Source: Smallanthus sonchifolius (Eukaryota > Streptophyta > Magnoliopsida > Asterales > Asteraceae). From it: DNA of 64,000 nt. Each line of letters begins with the position of its first letter. Within the stretch, counting starts at the first letter, position 1. The notes below the pieces were generated by a model, which saw only the letters and a list, made by a program, of their open reading frames with translations, was not told the DNA's origin and did no database searches. Location: contig CM042043.1 of assembly GCA_023525975.1 (NCBI GenBank), positions 33,428,001-33,492,000 of the forward strand, read 5' to 3'. The translations under genes were made by a program, and so were the position numbers. Below are positions 23,097 through 33,085 of the stretch, piece by piece.

Positions 23097-24824
23097 TGAT
23101 GCGTGTAAACTATATATATATTTTAATAAAGAATTTTCACACAATATGAGTTTTAAAAAGGGTTTTCACCAAAAACTAATCACACACACATCGGGCAGTG
23201 TACCCGTCGGATAGCAATATAGTAAAGGTAAGAACCGGATATCAATCCGTGGACACGGTGGAATGCGATAATAAACCGGAATTAAAATCTAATCAAGTGA
23301 GGGTATAAAGATATTTTGAAGAGTTTTGTTTAATTAACTAACATGCAAATATATGAAAACTAAGCTAAGGTCACAATTCAAACAATTAGGGAGAAAATAT
23401 CACTTCGGTGTCGAATCCATCTAGAATACATCCAATACACTCATAGGAACATGGCAATCACACGAAACATAAATTGACTAAACTCTTGTCAAAGATATCT
23501 AATCAAATGACGATTCAGAAAGCTAGCATGAATTATACAAACTAACCACCTAAAATCATACAATGAAGCTCACGTGTTTAACAATCATGTTAATGTTTAT
23601 AAAGATTAAACTAGTTTCCGATTAAGGTACGCCAGTCCAACAACTGGTTGGAAAGATAATATGAACAACACACTACCCACCTCAAGTTGATTAAATTAGA
23701 CAACAATATGCATTTCTTCAACATACAATGTTCATGTAAAGATTATATAAATTAGGAGAATGTGTCAACAATTCCTAGATAAACATAAAACTAAGCATGA
23801 AACATTCTAACAAACACTTTGTCTTTCCAAACATAAGCATAAGGATACATATACAAATATAATGATTCATAAACAAGACTTCATTCACCATTCCTAGTCA
23901 AAAGCCATAAACTAGTATAATTACATACACCAATCCATGAATATAAGCATAAACCACAAGTTTTCCAACATAATATGGCATACACAAATACAAGTCTTGT
24001 AAACAACTCAAAATACTTGAATACATAATTTCATCAAAGAATAATCATACGATTGTCATAACATTAACACAATAATTGCCAATAATCCATGAATGTTGTC
24101 AAATGTATCTAAACTTCATCTAAACCAAAGTGAACAAGAGTTTTAGCTCATCATGAGCACCAAAATTACAAATAAGCAGGAAAAATAGTGTGAAACATGA
24201 TATGAAAACAAGAATCAAACCACTCCTCCAAGCCTAGATGTTGTTGTTGATGTATGGTGATCCTCTTGATGTTGTATCCTCTCCAAGAATCTTGAAATAT
24301 TGCTGGAACAAGAGAAATACGAGCTGGAACAGTAGACTTTCTCCCCTGGTTGCTTGATGTCTGAATGAGAGTTTAAGTTCTGTTTAAATAGAAAAGGGGA
24401 GGCACGACCGTGCCAAGAGAGAGGGCACGACCGTGCCACGTGCAAAGGCGCGGTCGTGTCTAGGTCTTTGCCGCGACCGTGTGACAGAGGGTCGACCGAT
24501 CCGGAGCTTCCATTGGGTCTCTTGCTTCGAGGTGTCAGACTCACGGGTGTTCCCGCGACCGTGTGGAGGCAGGGCACGGTTGTGCTTAGGGTTTGCAAGT
24601 TAGGCACGATCGTGCCAATTAGGGGCACGACCGTGCCTTCATCACAGAAACCCTAAAAACTTCACTTTTTATCCTGGAATCTTCTTGTTTGTTCACAAGC
24701 TTCACAAAAACCTACAAAACAGGAAATGAAGCAAATAAGTGCCTAAACGTTGAATATAACCAAGAATTTATCGTTAAATGAGTGAAGTTTTATGCCAAAA
24801 AGATGTGTAAATACTAACACATCA
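23097..24824 (-). repeat. A' 5' LTR
   Basis: 1728 bp, TG...CA, same length as the 3' LTR and nearly identical to it. It carries the same eight GC palindromes (about 24402-24641). Confidence 0.93.
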
Positions 24825-25161
24825 ATACCCCGAACGCATATCGATCTTGGTGTAGAAGCTAAAACCTTGCAGTTGATATCATCTATTCTAGGAAGCGGAT
24901 ATCGGTTCTTAATCGTAAGCTTGTTCAATTCCCGGTAGTCGATGCACATCCTAAAGGATCCATCTTTCTTCTTTACGAATAAGACTGGTGCTCCCCCGGT
25001 AGTCGGTTCTTAATCAGTTGGTGATACCTCGAACGCATATCGATCTTGGAGTAGAAGCTAAAACCTTGCAGTTGATATCATCTATTCTAGGAAGCGGATA
25101 TCGGTTCTTAATCATAAGCTTGTTCAATTCTCGGTAGTCGATGCACATCCTAAAGGATCCA
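24825..25161 (-). pseudogene. Element A reverse transcriptase, central part, locally duplicated
   Basis: Minus strand reads GAPVLFVKKKDGSFRMCIDY, RELNKLTIKNRYPLPRIDD and then, one frame over, the block that joins to 11330 across the A' insertion. About 150 bp of this is present twice (24830-24975 and 25020-25160), joined by a short scrambled linker at 24993-25019. The second copy abuts the first bases of element F. The RT is inactive. Confidence 0.82.
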
Positions 25162-25178
25162 TGTAGAACCAAAGACTG

Positions 25179-27799
25179 GAGTTGCACCGGTTGCGCGATC
25201 GCCCTATTGACTAGCACCTTCTGAGATGTAGGAACTATCAAGTCAACTACAAGAGTTGCTTGATAAAGGGTTCATAAGACCGAGTTTCTCGCCTTGGGGA
25301 GCACCGGTCTTATTCGTAAAGAAGAAAGATGGATTGTAGGATCGTAAGATTACAAGGTGATTCTACTCTAGTTGATATTGGCGAAAACAATAACAACTAA
25401 CAAAGTAAACAAGTAGACAGCGAGAATACTGATAAATGCACTGTTGTATTAGACTTCTGAGATTACAAGTTTACAAGTAAAACACTATCAAGAAGCACTA
25501 TGAAAGCACAACAAGCACTTTTAAAGACACACTTACTATGAAGTGTTTACACAGTATTTATAGTAACTTAGAATCAAGACAGACCCTTGATTCAAAGGAT
25601 CAGATCTAACACAAGCCTTTGATCTTGTTTATTAATCTACATTACACGCAAAGGCTAATCTAGATAACTTTATTGAAACGTCTTCTTAGGCATCATTGTT
25701 TGCATGCTTGGAGACGCGCGTCCTTGTCCTTTATTGGTTGCACCACTGAGGTTCCTTCTGCTTGGAGTGTGGCAGTAGCTTTTACAGAAAGGTGTCAGAG
25801 GCACTTCACATGGATAGTCAGCTGCAACGTTTGGTCTTCAGTTAGTAAGGCTATCAGTAGCAGAGATGAGAATAATGCTGCTGATAAGCCCATCAGCAGC
25901 AACAAGTGTTGAATGCTGCTGATAAGCCTATCAGCAGCAACAAGTGTTGAATGCTGCTGATAAGCCTATCAGCAGCAACTTGTGTTGAATGCTGCTGATA
26001 AGCCTATCAGCAGCAACAAGTGTTGAATTCTGCTGATAAGCCTATCAGCAGCCATATGTGATGAATGCTGCTGATAAGCCTATCAACAGCATTTGTACTT
26101 AGAATAATTTGGTAGCAATCAGTCTTTGGTTCTACAAACTCCCCCTAGATTGATGCAACTAAAATTCTTCTAATCACTTTGCTGCTGAAGCTTTTGCATG
26201 TGGCTGACTATCCTTTCAACCTCATAGCCTCTTGGATCCTTGCTGGGATTGATCAGTGGAAGTTCAGACAGAGTCTTGATGTCTTTGTGTGGCATTTTGT
26301 AGATTGCTTTGCTTGAACATCTCATCTGCTGCTTCTTTACATCAATCAGAGTGAACTCATCCAGATCAGCATTGTAGGACCAAGATACAAATGGAGAGTG
26401 GGACTTGAGTGGCTTGATGTTTATGATTACATCTTTGCTAGGGTTGAAGTAGTGTTTGAATGCTAGCACAAGACGTTTCCCACTCTCATTTGCAGGCTCA
26501 TGAGCTTCACCCAGCTCCAAAATTCTTCGTAGGTCTGAATCTGGTAATTACAGAACCTTATCAACAGACCTGTATATAGATCTTCTTCTTTCAGTTCTCC
26601 CCCTGAAGATTTCAAACCTTTGACCCTGTGGATTGTAGACCATTAAACTATGTCTCTTGAGTCTTCAGGTTCAGATAAGGGTTTGGATTTCTTCAAGGGA
26701 GGCTGTTGATGAGAGGGAGCTGGGTGGGTGGATTTGGACTTGTTGGGTGGAGGAGTGGAAGTTTTGGGGAGGAGAGTGGAAGGCTGTTGGATTGAGGAAG
26801 AGGTAGGTGAGGGAGAAGGCTTGGGTTTCTTTGTTCTTGGTTTTTCTTCTTCTTTGATAAGTACCCTTTTCTTGGAGCCCTTCTTCCCTAGTCTTTCTTC
26901 CTCATCCTTTTTAACTTTGAAGTAGAGGGCTTGCAGGTTCATGAAATTCATGGGACCTAGCCTCTTTCCACTGTCTCCTCTAGCCTTAAGGAAGTCAATC
27001 ATGACCTTCCTTTCTTCACGGGTTCTTTTATTCAGTGCAATGGTCTTCTTGGACTGTAGCTTGGCGTTTTCTTCTTCTTCAGCCCTTTTCTTGCTAGCCA
27101 ATTGACCCTGCTGACCCATGAAGGCTCTGTAGACTTCTTTAGTTGATAGTTTCTCAAGGTAGTCTGCATCCTCACCTTGAGAGACTAGAGTCTTTATCCA
27201 CTCCTCCCTCATCTCTTTAGCTAGTTCAGAATAAGTTATTCTAAACTTAGCTTCTTCTTTCTTCTTCTTCTCTAACTCTTCCTCTTCTTTATTGAACTGT
27301 TCCTGCAGTTGACGAGCAAGAGCTGCATCTTCTTCAATCCGGTCAACTGCAGGAATCTTTCTTTTTAGTTCATCCAGCTGTTTAGCATACTGCTGGATGG
27401 TTTGTTCTCTTAGGAGAATGACTGTTTTTCTTTCTTGAGCTTTTTTCATGTCAGCCATCTCCGCTTCTTCTCTTTTTCTTCTTTTCTCTTCCCTCTCTCT
27501 TTTCTCTTTAAGCAACCTCTCTTCATCTTCCTCTGTCATGACCCCCTTCCCTTTGTTTATAGTGGGTGCCTCTGCTTCAGCTTCGCTGACCACAACAGCA
27601 GATGATGATGCTGCTATTGGGATCTCTGCCTCAGCTTCATTGGCAAGTTGAGGGATTGACAAGGGATGATCACTTTCTTCATCAAGTTGATACTCAGGAC
27701 CTTCTATTTCCCTCAGTTGATCCCTAAGAGAAGATCTTGTGCCAGATGCTGCAGATGTGGCTTCTACTTGTGGAGTATCTGAGTTGGAGTCAGCATCAG
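25179..27799 (-). repeat. F tandem unit 1
   Basis: Order on the plus strand: 156 bp of A RT N-terminus (starting gagttgcaccggttgcgcg), inverted F LTR (25335-26136), then the 3' part of the env-like gene up to gtcagcatcag. It joins unit 2 exactly at 27799/27800. Unit 1 lacks the first 40 or so bases of the A fragment found in units 2 and 3. Confidence 0.85.
25335..26136 (-). repeat. F 3' LTR copy 1 (802 bp, six hairpins)
   Basis: Runs TGTAGGATCG to GGTTCTACA on the plus strand, so it is minus-oriented. A TATA box lies near 25554-25563 (gtatttatag, read on the minus strand). The 38-bp hairpin unit occupies 25874-26090 with six hairpins, arms GCTGCTGATA and TATCAGCAGC around AGCC. The purine tract (agggggagttt on the minus strand) lies just beyond 26136. 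Confidence 0.88.
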
Positions 27800-27812
27800 T
27801 TACCGCCACCAA
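26170..27812 (-). pseudogene. Sirevirus env-like gene, C-terminal part, unit 1
   Basis: Two pieces: 27812-26643 (389 residues) and 26520-26170 (116 residues), separated by a one-base deletion near 26640. The first residues come from the A fragment, so the apparent start is an artefact of the junction. Content is an acidic stretch, a long Lys/Glu-rich coiled coil (KEKREREEKRRKREEAEMADM), a basic Pro/Ser-rich tail, and a C-terminal domain with DEFTLIDVKKQQMRCSSK and YKMPHKDIKTLSELP. Unlike units 2 and 3 it keeps CAG where they have TAG after PSHQ. Confidence 0.78.
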
Positions 27813-30461
27813 GACAAGTCAAATTCCGAATCGATTTGGTGCCTGGAGTCACACCGGTTGCGCGATCGCCCTATTGACTAGCACCTTCTGAGATGTAGGA
27901 ACTATCAAGTCAACTACAAGAGTTGCTTGATAAAGGGTTCATAAGACCGAGTTTCTCGCCTTGGGGAGCACCGGTCTTATTCGTAAAGAAGAAAGATGGA
28001 TTGTAGGATCGTAAGATTACAAGGTGATTCTACTCTAGTTGATGTTGGCGGAAACAATAACAACCAACAAAGTAAACAAGTAGACAGCGAGAATACTGAT
28101 AAATGCACTGTTGTATTAGACTTCTGAGATTACAAGTTTACAAGTAAAACACTATCAAGAAGCACTATGAAAGCACAGCAAGCACTTTTAAAGACACACT
28201 TACTATGAAGTGTTTACACAGTATTTATAGTAACTTAGAATCAAGACAGACCCTTGATTCTAAGGATCAGATCTAACACAAGCCGTTGATCTTGTTTATT
28301 AATCTACATTACACGCAAAGGCTAATCTAGATAACTTTATTGAAACGTCTTCTTAGGCATCATTGTTTGCATGCTTGGAGACGCGCGTCCTTGTCCTTTA
28401 TTGGTTGCACCACTGAGGTTCCTTCTGCTTGGAGTGTGGCAGTAGCTTTTACAGAAAGGTGTCAGAGGCGCTTCACATGGATAGTCAGCTGCAACGTTTG
28501 GTCTTAAGTTAGTAAGGCTATCAGTAGCAGAGATGAGAATAATGCTGCTGATAAGCCCATCAGCAGCAACAAGTGTTGAATGCTGCTGATAAGCCTATCA
28601 GCAGCAAACAGTGTTGAATGCTGCTGATAAGCCTATCAGCAGCAACTTGTGTTGAATGCTGCTGATAAGCCTATCAGCAGCAACAAGTGTTGAATGCTGC
28701 TGATAAGCCTATCAGCAGCCATATGTGATGAATGCTGTTGATAAGCCTATCAACAGCATTTGTACTTAGAATAATTTGGTAGCAATCAGTCTTTGGTTCT
28801 ACAAACTCCCCCTAGATTGATGCAACCAAAATTCTTCTAATCACTTTGCTGCTGAAGCTTTTGCATGTGGCTGACTATCCTTTCAACCTCATAGCCTCTT
28901 GGATCCTTGCTGGGATTGTTCAGTGGAAGTTCAGACAGAGTCTTGATGTCTTTGTGTGGCATTTTGTAGATTGCTTTGCTTGAACATCTCATCTGCTGCT
29001 TCTTTACATCAATCAGAGTGAACTCATCCAGATCAGCATTGTAGGACCAAGATACAAATGGAGACTTGAGTGGCTTGATGTTTATGATTACATCTTTGTT
29101 AGGGTTGAAGTAGTGTTTGATTGCTAGCACAAGACGTTTCCCACTCTCATTTGCAGGCTCATGAGCTTCACCCAGCTCCAAAATTCTTCGTAGGTCTGAA
29201 TCTGGTAATTGCAGAACCTCATCAACAGACCTGTATGTAGATCTTCTTCTTTCAGTTCTCCCCCTGAAAATTTCAAACCTTTGACCCTGTGGATTGTAGA
29301 CCCATTCAACTATGTCTCTTGAGTCTTCAGGTTCAGATAAGGGTTTGGATTTCTACAAGGGAGGCTATTGATGAGAGGGAGCTGGGTGGGTTGATTTGGA
29401 CTTGTTGGGTGGAGGAGTGGAAGTTTTGGGGAGGAGAGTGGAAGGCTGTTGGATTGAGGAAGAGGTAGGTGAGGGAGAAGGCTTGGGTTTCTTTGTTCTT
29501 TGTTTTTCTTCTTCTTTGATAAGTACCCTTTTCTTGGAGCCCTTCTTCCCTAGTCTTTCTTCCTCATCCTTTTTAACTTTGAAGTAGAGGGCTTGCAGGT
29601 TCATGAAATTCATGGGACCTAGCCTCTTTCCACTGTCTCCTCTAGCCTTAAGGAAGTCAATCATGACCTTCCTTTCTTCACGGGTTCTTTTATTCAGTGC
29701 AATGGTCTTCTTGGACTGTAGCTTGGCTTTTTCTTCTTCTTCAGCCCTTTTCTTGCTAGCCAATTGACCCTGCTGACCCATGAAGGCTCTGTAGACTTCT
29801 TTAGTTGATAGTTTCTCAAGGTAGTCTGCATCCTCACCTTGAGAGGCTAGAGTCTTTATCCACTCCTCCCTCATCTCTTTAGCTAGTTCAGAATCAGTTA
29901 TTCTAAACTTAGCTTCTTCTTTCTTCTTCTTCTCCAACTCTTCCTCTTCTTTATTGAACTGTTCCTGCAGTTGACGAGCAAGAGCTGCATCTTCTTCAAT
30001 CCCGTCAACTGCAGGAATCTTTCTTTTTAGTTCATCCAGCTGTTTAGCATACTGCTGGATGGTTTGTTCTCTTAGGAGAATGGCTGTTTTTCTTTCTTGA
30101 GCTTTTTTCATGTCAGCCATCTCCGCTTCTTCTCTTTTTCTTCTTTTCTCTTCCCTCTCTCTTTTCTCTTTAAGCAACCTCTTTTCATCTTCCTCTGTCA
30201 TGACCCCCTTCCCTTTGTTTATAGTGGGTGCCTCTGCTTCAGCTTTACTGACCACAACAGCAGAAGATGATGCTGCTATTGGGATCTCTGCCTCAGCTTC
30301 ATTGGCAAGTTGAGGGATTGACAAGGGATGATCACTTTCTTCATCAAGTTGATACTCAGGACCTTCTATTTCCCTCAGTTGATCCCTAAGAGAAGATCTT
30401 GTGCCAGATGCTGCAGATGTGGCTTCTACTTGTGGAGTATCTGAGTTGGAGTCAGCATCAG
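27800..30461 (-). repeat. F tandem unit 2 (2662 bp)
   Basis: Same order as unit 1. Starts with ttaccgccaccaagacaag of A RT in plus orientation, opposite to A itself at 39.8 kb. It contains LTR copy 2 and the env-like 3' end, and joins unit 3 at 30461/30462 with the same junction sequence as at 27799. Confidence 0.88.
28002..28803 (-). repeat. F 3' LTR copy 2 (802 bp, six hairpins)
   Basis: Same ends as copy 1. The hairpin array is at 28541-28757. Confidence 0.88.
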
Positions 30462-30474
30462 TTACCGCCACCAA
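28837..30474 (-). pseudogene. Sirevirus env-like gene, C-terminal part, unit 2
   Basis: One frame from 30474 to 28837 with two close stops near 29365 and 29355, both after PSHQ. The coiled coil and the C-terminal domain match units 1 and 3. The first stop is CAG to TAG relative to unit 1. Confidence 0.78.
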
Positions 30475-33085
30475 GACAAGTCAAATTCTGAATCGATTTG
30501 GTGCCTAGAGTCGCACCGGTTGCGCGATCGCCCTTTTGACTAGCACCTTCTGAGATGTAGGAACTATCAAGTCAACTACAAGAGTTGCTTGATAAAGGGT
30601 TCATAAGACCGAGTTTCTCGCCTTGGGGAGCACCGGTCTTATTCGTAAAGAAGAAAGATGGATTGTAGGATCGTAAGATTACAAGGTGATTCTACTCTAG
30701 TTGATATTGGCGGAAACAATAACAACCAACAAAGTAAACAAGTAGACAGCGAGAATACTGATAAATGCACTGTTGTATTAGACTTCTGAGATTACAAGTT
30801 TACAAGTAAAACACTATCAAGAAGCACTATGAAAGCACAGCAAGCACTTTTAAAGACACACTTACTATGAAGTGTTTACACAGTATTTATAGTAACTTAG
30901 AATCAAGACAGACCCTTGATTCTAAGGATCAGATCTAACACAAGCCGTTGATCTTGTTTATTAATCTACATTACACGCAAAGGCTAATCTAGATAACTTT
31001 ATTGAAACGTCTTCTTAGGCATCATTGTTTGCATGCTTGGAGACGCGCGTCCTTGTCCTTTATTGGTTGCACCACTGAGGTTCCTTCTGCTTGGAGTGTG
31101 GCAGTAGCTTTTACAGAAAGGTGTCAGAGGCGCTTCACATGGATAGTCAGCTGCAACGTTTGGTCTTCAGTTAGTAAGGCTATCAGTAGCAGAGATGAGA
31201 ATAATGCTATTGATAAGCCCATCAGCAGCAACAAGTGTTAAATGCTGCTGATAAGCCTATCAGCAGCAACAAGTGTTGAATGCTGCTGATAAGCCTATCA
31301 GCAGCAACAAGTGTTGAATGCTGCTGATAAGCCTATCAGCAGCCATATGTGATGAATGCTGCTGATAAGCCTATCAGCAGCATTTGTACTTAGAATAATT
31401 TGGTAGCAATCAGTCTTTGGTTCTACAAACTCCCCCTAGATTGATGCAACCAAAATTCTTCTAATCACTTTGCTGCTGAAGCTTTTGCATGTGGCTGACT
31501 ATCCTTTCAACCTCATAGCCTCTTGGATCCTTGCTGGGATTGTTCAGTGGAAGTTCAGACAGAGTCTTGATATCTTTGTGTGGCATTTTGTAGATTGCTT
31601 TGCTTGAACATCTCATCTGCTGCTTCTTTACATCAATCAGAGTGAACTCATCCAGATCAACATTGTAGGACCAAGATACAAATGGAGACTTGAGTGGCTT
31701 GATGTTTATGATTACATCTTTGTTAGAGTTGAAGTAGTGTTTGATTGCTAGCACAAGACGTTTCCCACTCTCATTTGCAGGCTCATGAGCTTCACCCAGC
31801 TCCAAAATTCTTCGTAGGTCTGAATCTGGTAATTGCAGAACCTCATCAACAGACCTGTATGTAGATCTTCTTCTTTCAGTTCTCCCCCTGAAGATTTCAA
31901 ACCTTTGACCCTGTGGATTGTAGACCCATTCAACTATGTCTCTTGAGTCTTCAGGTTCAGATAAGGGTTTGGATTTCTACAAGGGAGGCTATTGATGAGA
32001 GGGAGCTGGGTGGGTTGATTTGGACTTGTTGGGTGGAGGAGTGGAAGTTTTGGGGAGGAGAGTGGAAGGCTGTTGGATTGAGGAAGAGGTAGGTGAGGGA
32101 GAAGGCTTGGGTTTCTTTGTTCTTGGTTTTTCTTCTTCTTTGATAAGTACCCTTTTCTTGGAGCCCTTCTTCCCTAGTCTTTCTTCCTCATCCTTTTTAA
32201 CTTTGAAGTAGAGGGCTTGCAGGTTCATGAAATTCATGGGACCTAGCCTTTTTCCACTGTCTCCTCTAGCCTTAAGGAAGTCAATCATGACCTTCCTTTC
32301 TTCACGGGTTCTTTTATTCAGTGCAATGGTCTTCTTGGACTGTAGCTTGGCTTTTTCTTCTTCTTCAGCCCTTTTCTTGCTAGCCAATTGACCCTGCTGA
32401 CCCATGAAGGCTCTGTAGACTTCTTTAGTTGATAGTTTCTCAAGGTAGTCTGCATCCTCACCTTAAGAGACTAGAGTCTTTATCCACTCCTCCCTCATCT
32501 CTTTAGCTAGTTCAGAATCAGTTATTCTAAACTTAGCTTCTTCTTTCTTCTTCTCCTCCAACTCTTCCTCTTCTTTATTGAACTGTTCCTGCAGTTGACG
32601 AGCAAGAGCTGCATCTTCTTCAATCCGGTCAACTGCAGGAATCTTTCTTTTTAGTTCATCCAGCTGTTTAGCATACTGCTGGATGGTTTGTTCTCTTAGG
32701 AGAATGACTGTTTTTCTTTCTTGAGCTTTTTTCATGTCAGCCATCTCCGCTTCTTCTCTTTTTCTTCTTTTCTTTTCCCTCTCTCTTTTCTCTTTAAGCA
32801 ACCTCTCTTCATCTTCCTCTGTCATGACCCCCTTCCCTTTGTTTATAGTGGGTGCCTCTGCTTCAGCTTCGCTGACCACAACAGCAGATGATGATGCTGC
32901 TATTGGGATCTCTGCCTCAGCTTCATTGGCAAGTTGAGGGATTGACAAGGGATGATCACTTTCTTCATCAAGTTGATACTCAGGACCTTCTATTTCCCTC
33001 AGTTGATCCCTAAGAGAAGATCTTGTGCCAGATGCTGCAGATGTGGCTTCTACTTGTGGAGTATCTGAGTTGGAGTCAGCATCAG
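30462..33085 (-). repeat. F tandem unit 3, continuous with the full env-like gene
   Basis: Same content as units 1 and 2 up to gtcagcatcag at 33085, after which unit 3 continues into the rest of the env-like gene instead of an A fragment. It is therefore the parental copy of the tandem series. Confidence 0.85.
30664..31427 (-). repeat. F 3' LTR copy 3 (764 bp, five hairpins)
   Basis: Same ends as the other copies. Hairpin array at 31203-31381. It is 38 bp shorter than copies 1 and 2, exactly one hairpin unit. Confidence 0.88.

Larger units (their letters stand above)
11331..24824 (-). mobile_element. Element A': minus-strand Athila-lineage Ty3/gypsy retrotransposon
   Basis: Complete structure of 13.5 kb: LTRs of exactly 1728 bp each (11331-13058 and 23097-24824), both TG...CA, and 5-bp duplications ATACC at 11326-11330 and 24825-24829 splitting the RT of element A. 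On the minus strand the order is 5' LTR, tRNA-Asp primer site, gag, protease, RT, RNase H, integrase, a long spacer with palindromic repeats, an Athila ORF-1/env-like gene, a second spacer, polypurine tract and 3' LTR. The LTRs differ at roughly 15-17 positions by my count, which suggests a young insertion. Gag-pol nevertheless carries several stops and shifts. Confidence 0.92.

Noticed and set aside
25673..25912. 79-residue plus-strand frame, repeated at 31002 and on the minus strand at 39018-39257
   Set aside because: It lies inside the F LTR in every copy and ends in the hairpin array; a chance frame in repeated DNA.
25874..26090. CRISPR-like array
   Set aside because: Regular 38-bp spacing, but the repeats are contiguous hairpins in a plant LTR with no unique spacers and no cas genes.
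26728..27651. Plus-strand Ser/Leu-rich frames opposite the coiled-coil region
   Set aside because: Antisense shadows of Lys/Glu codons in the env-like gene.
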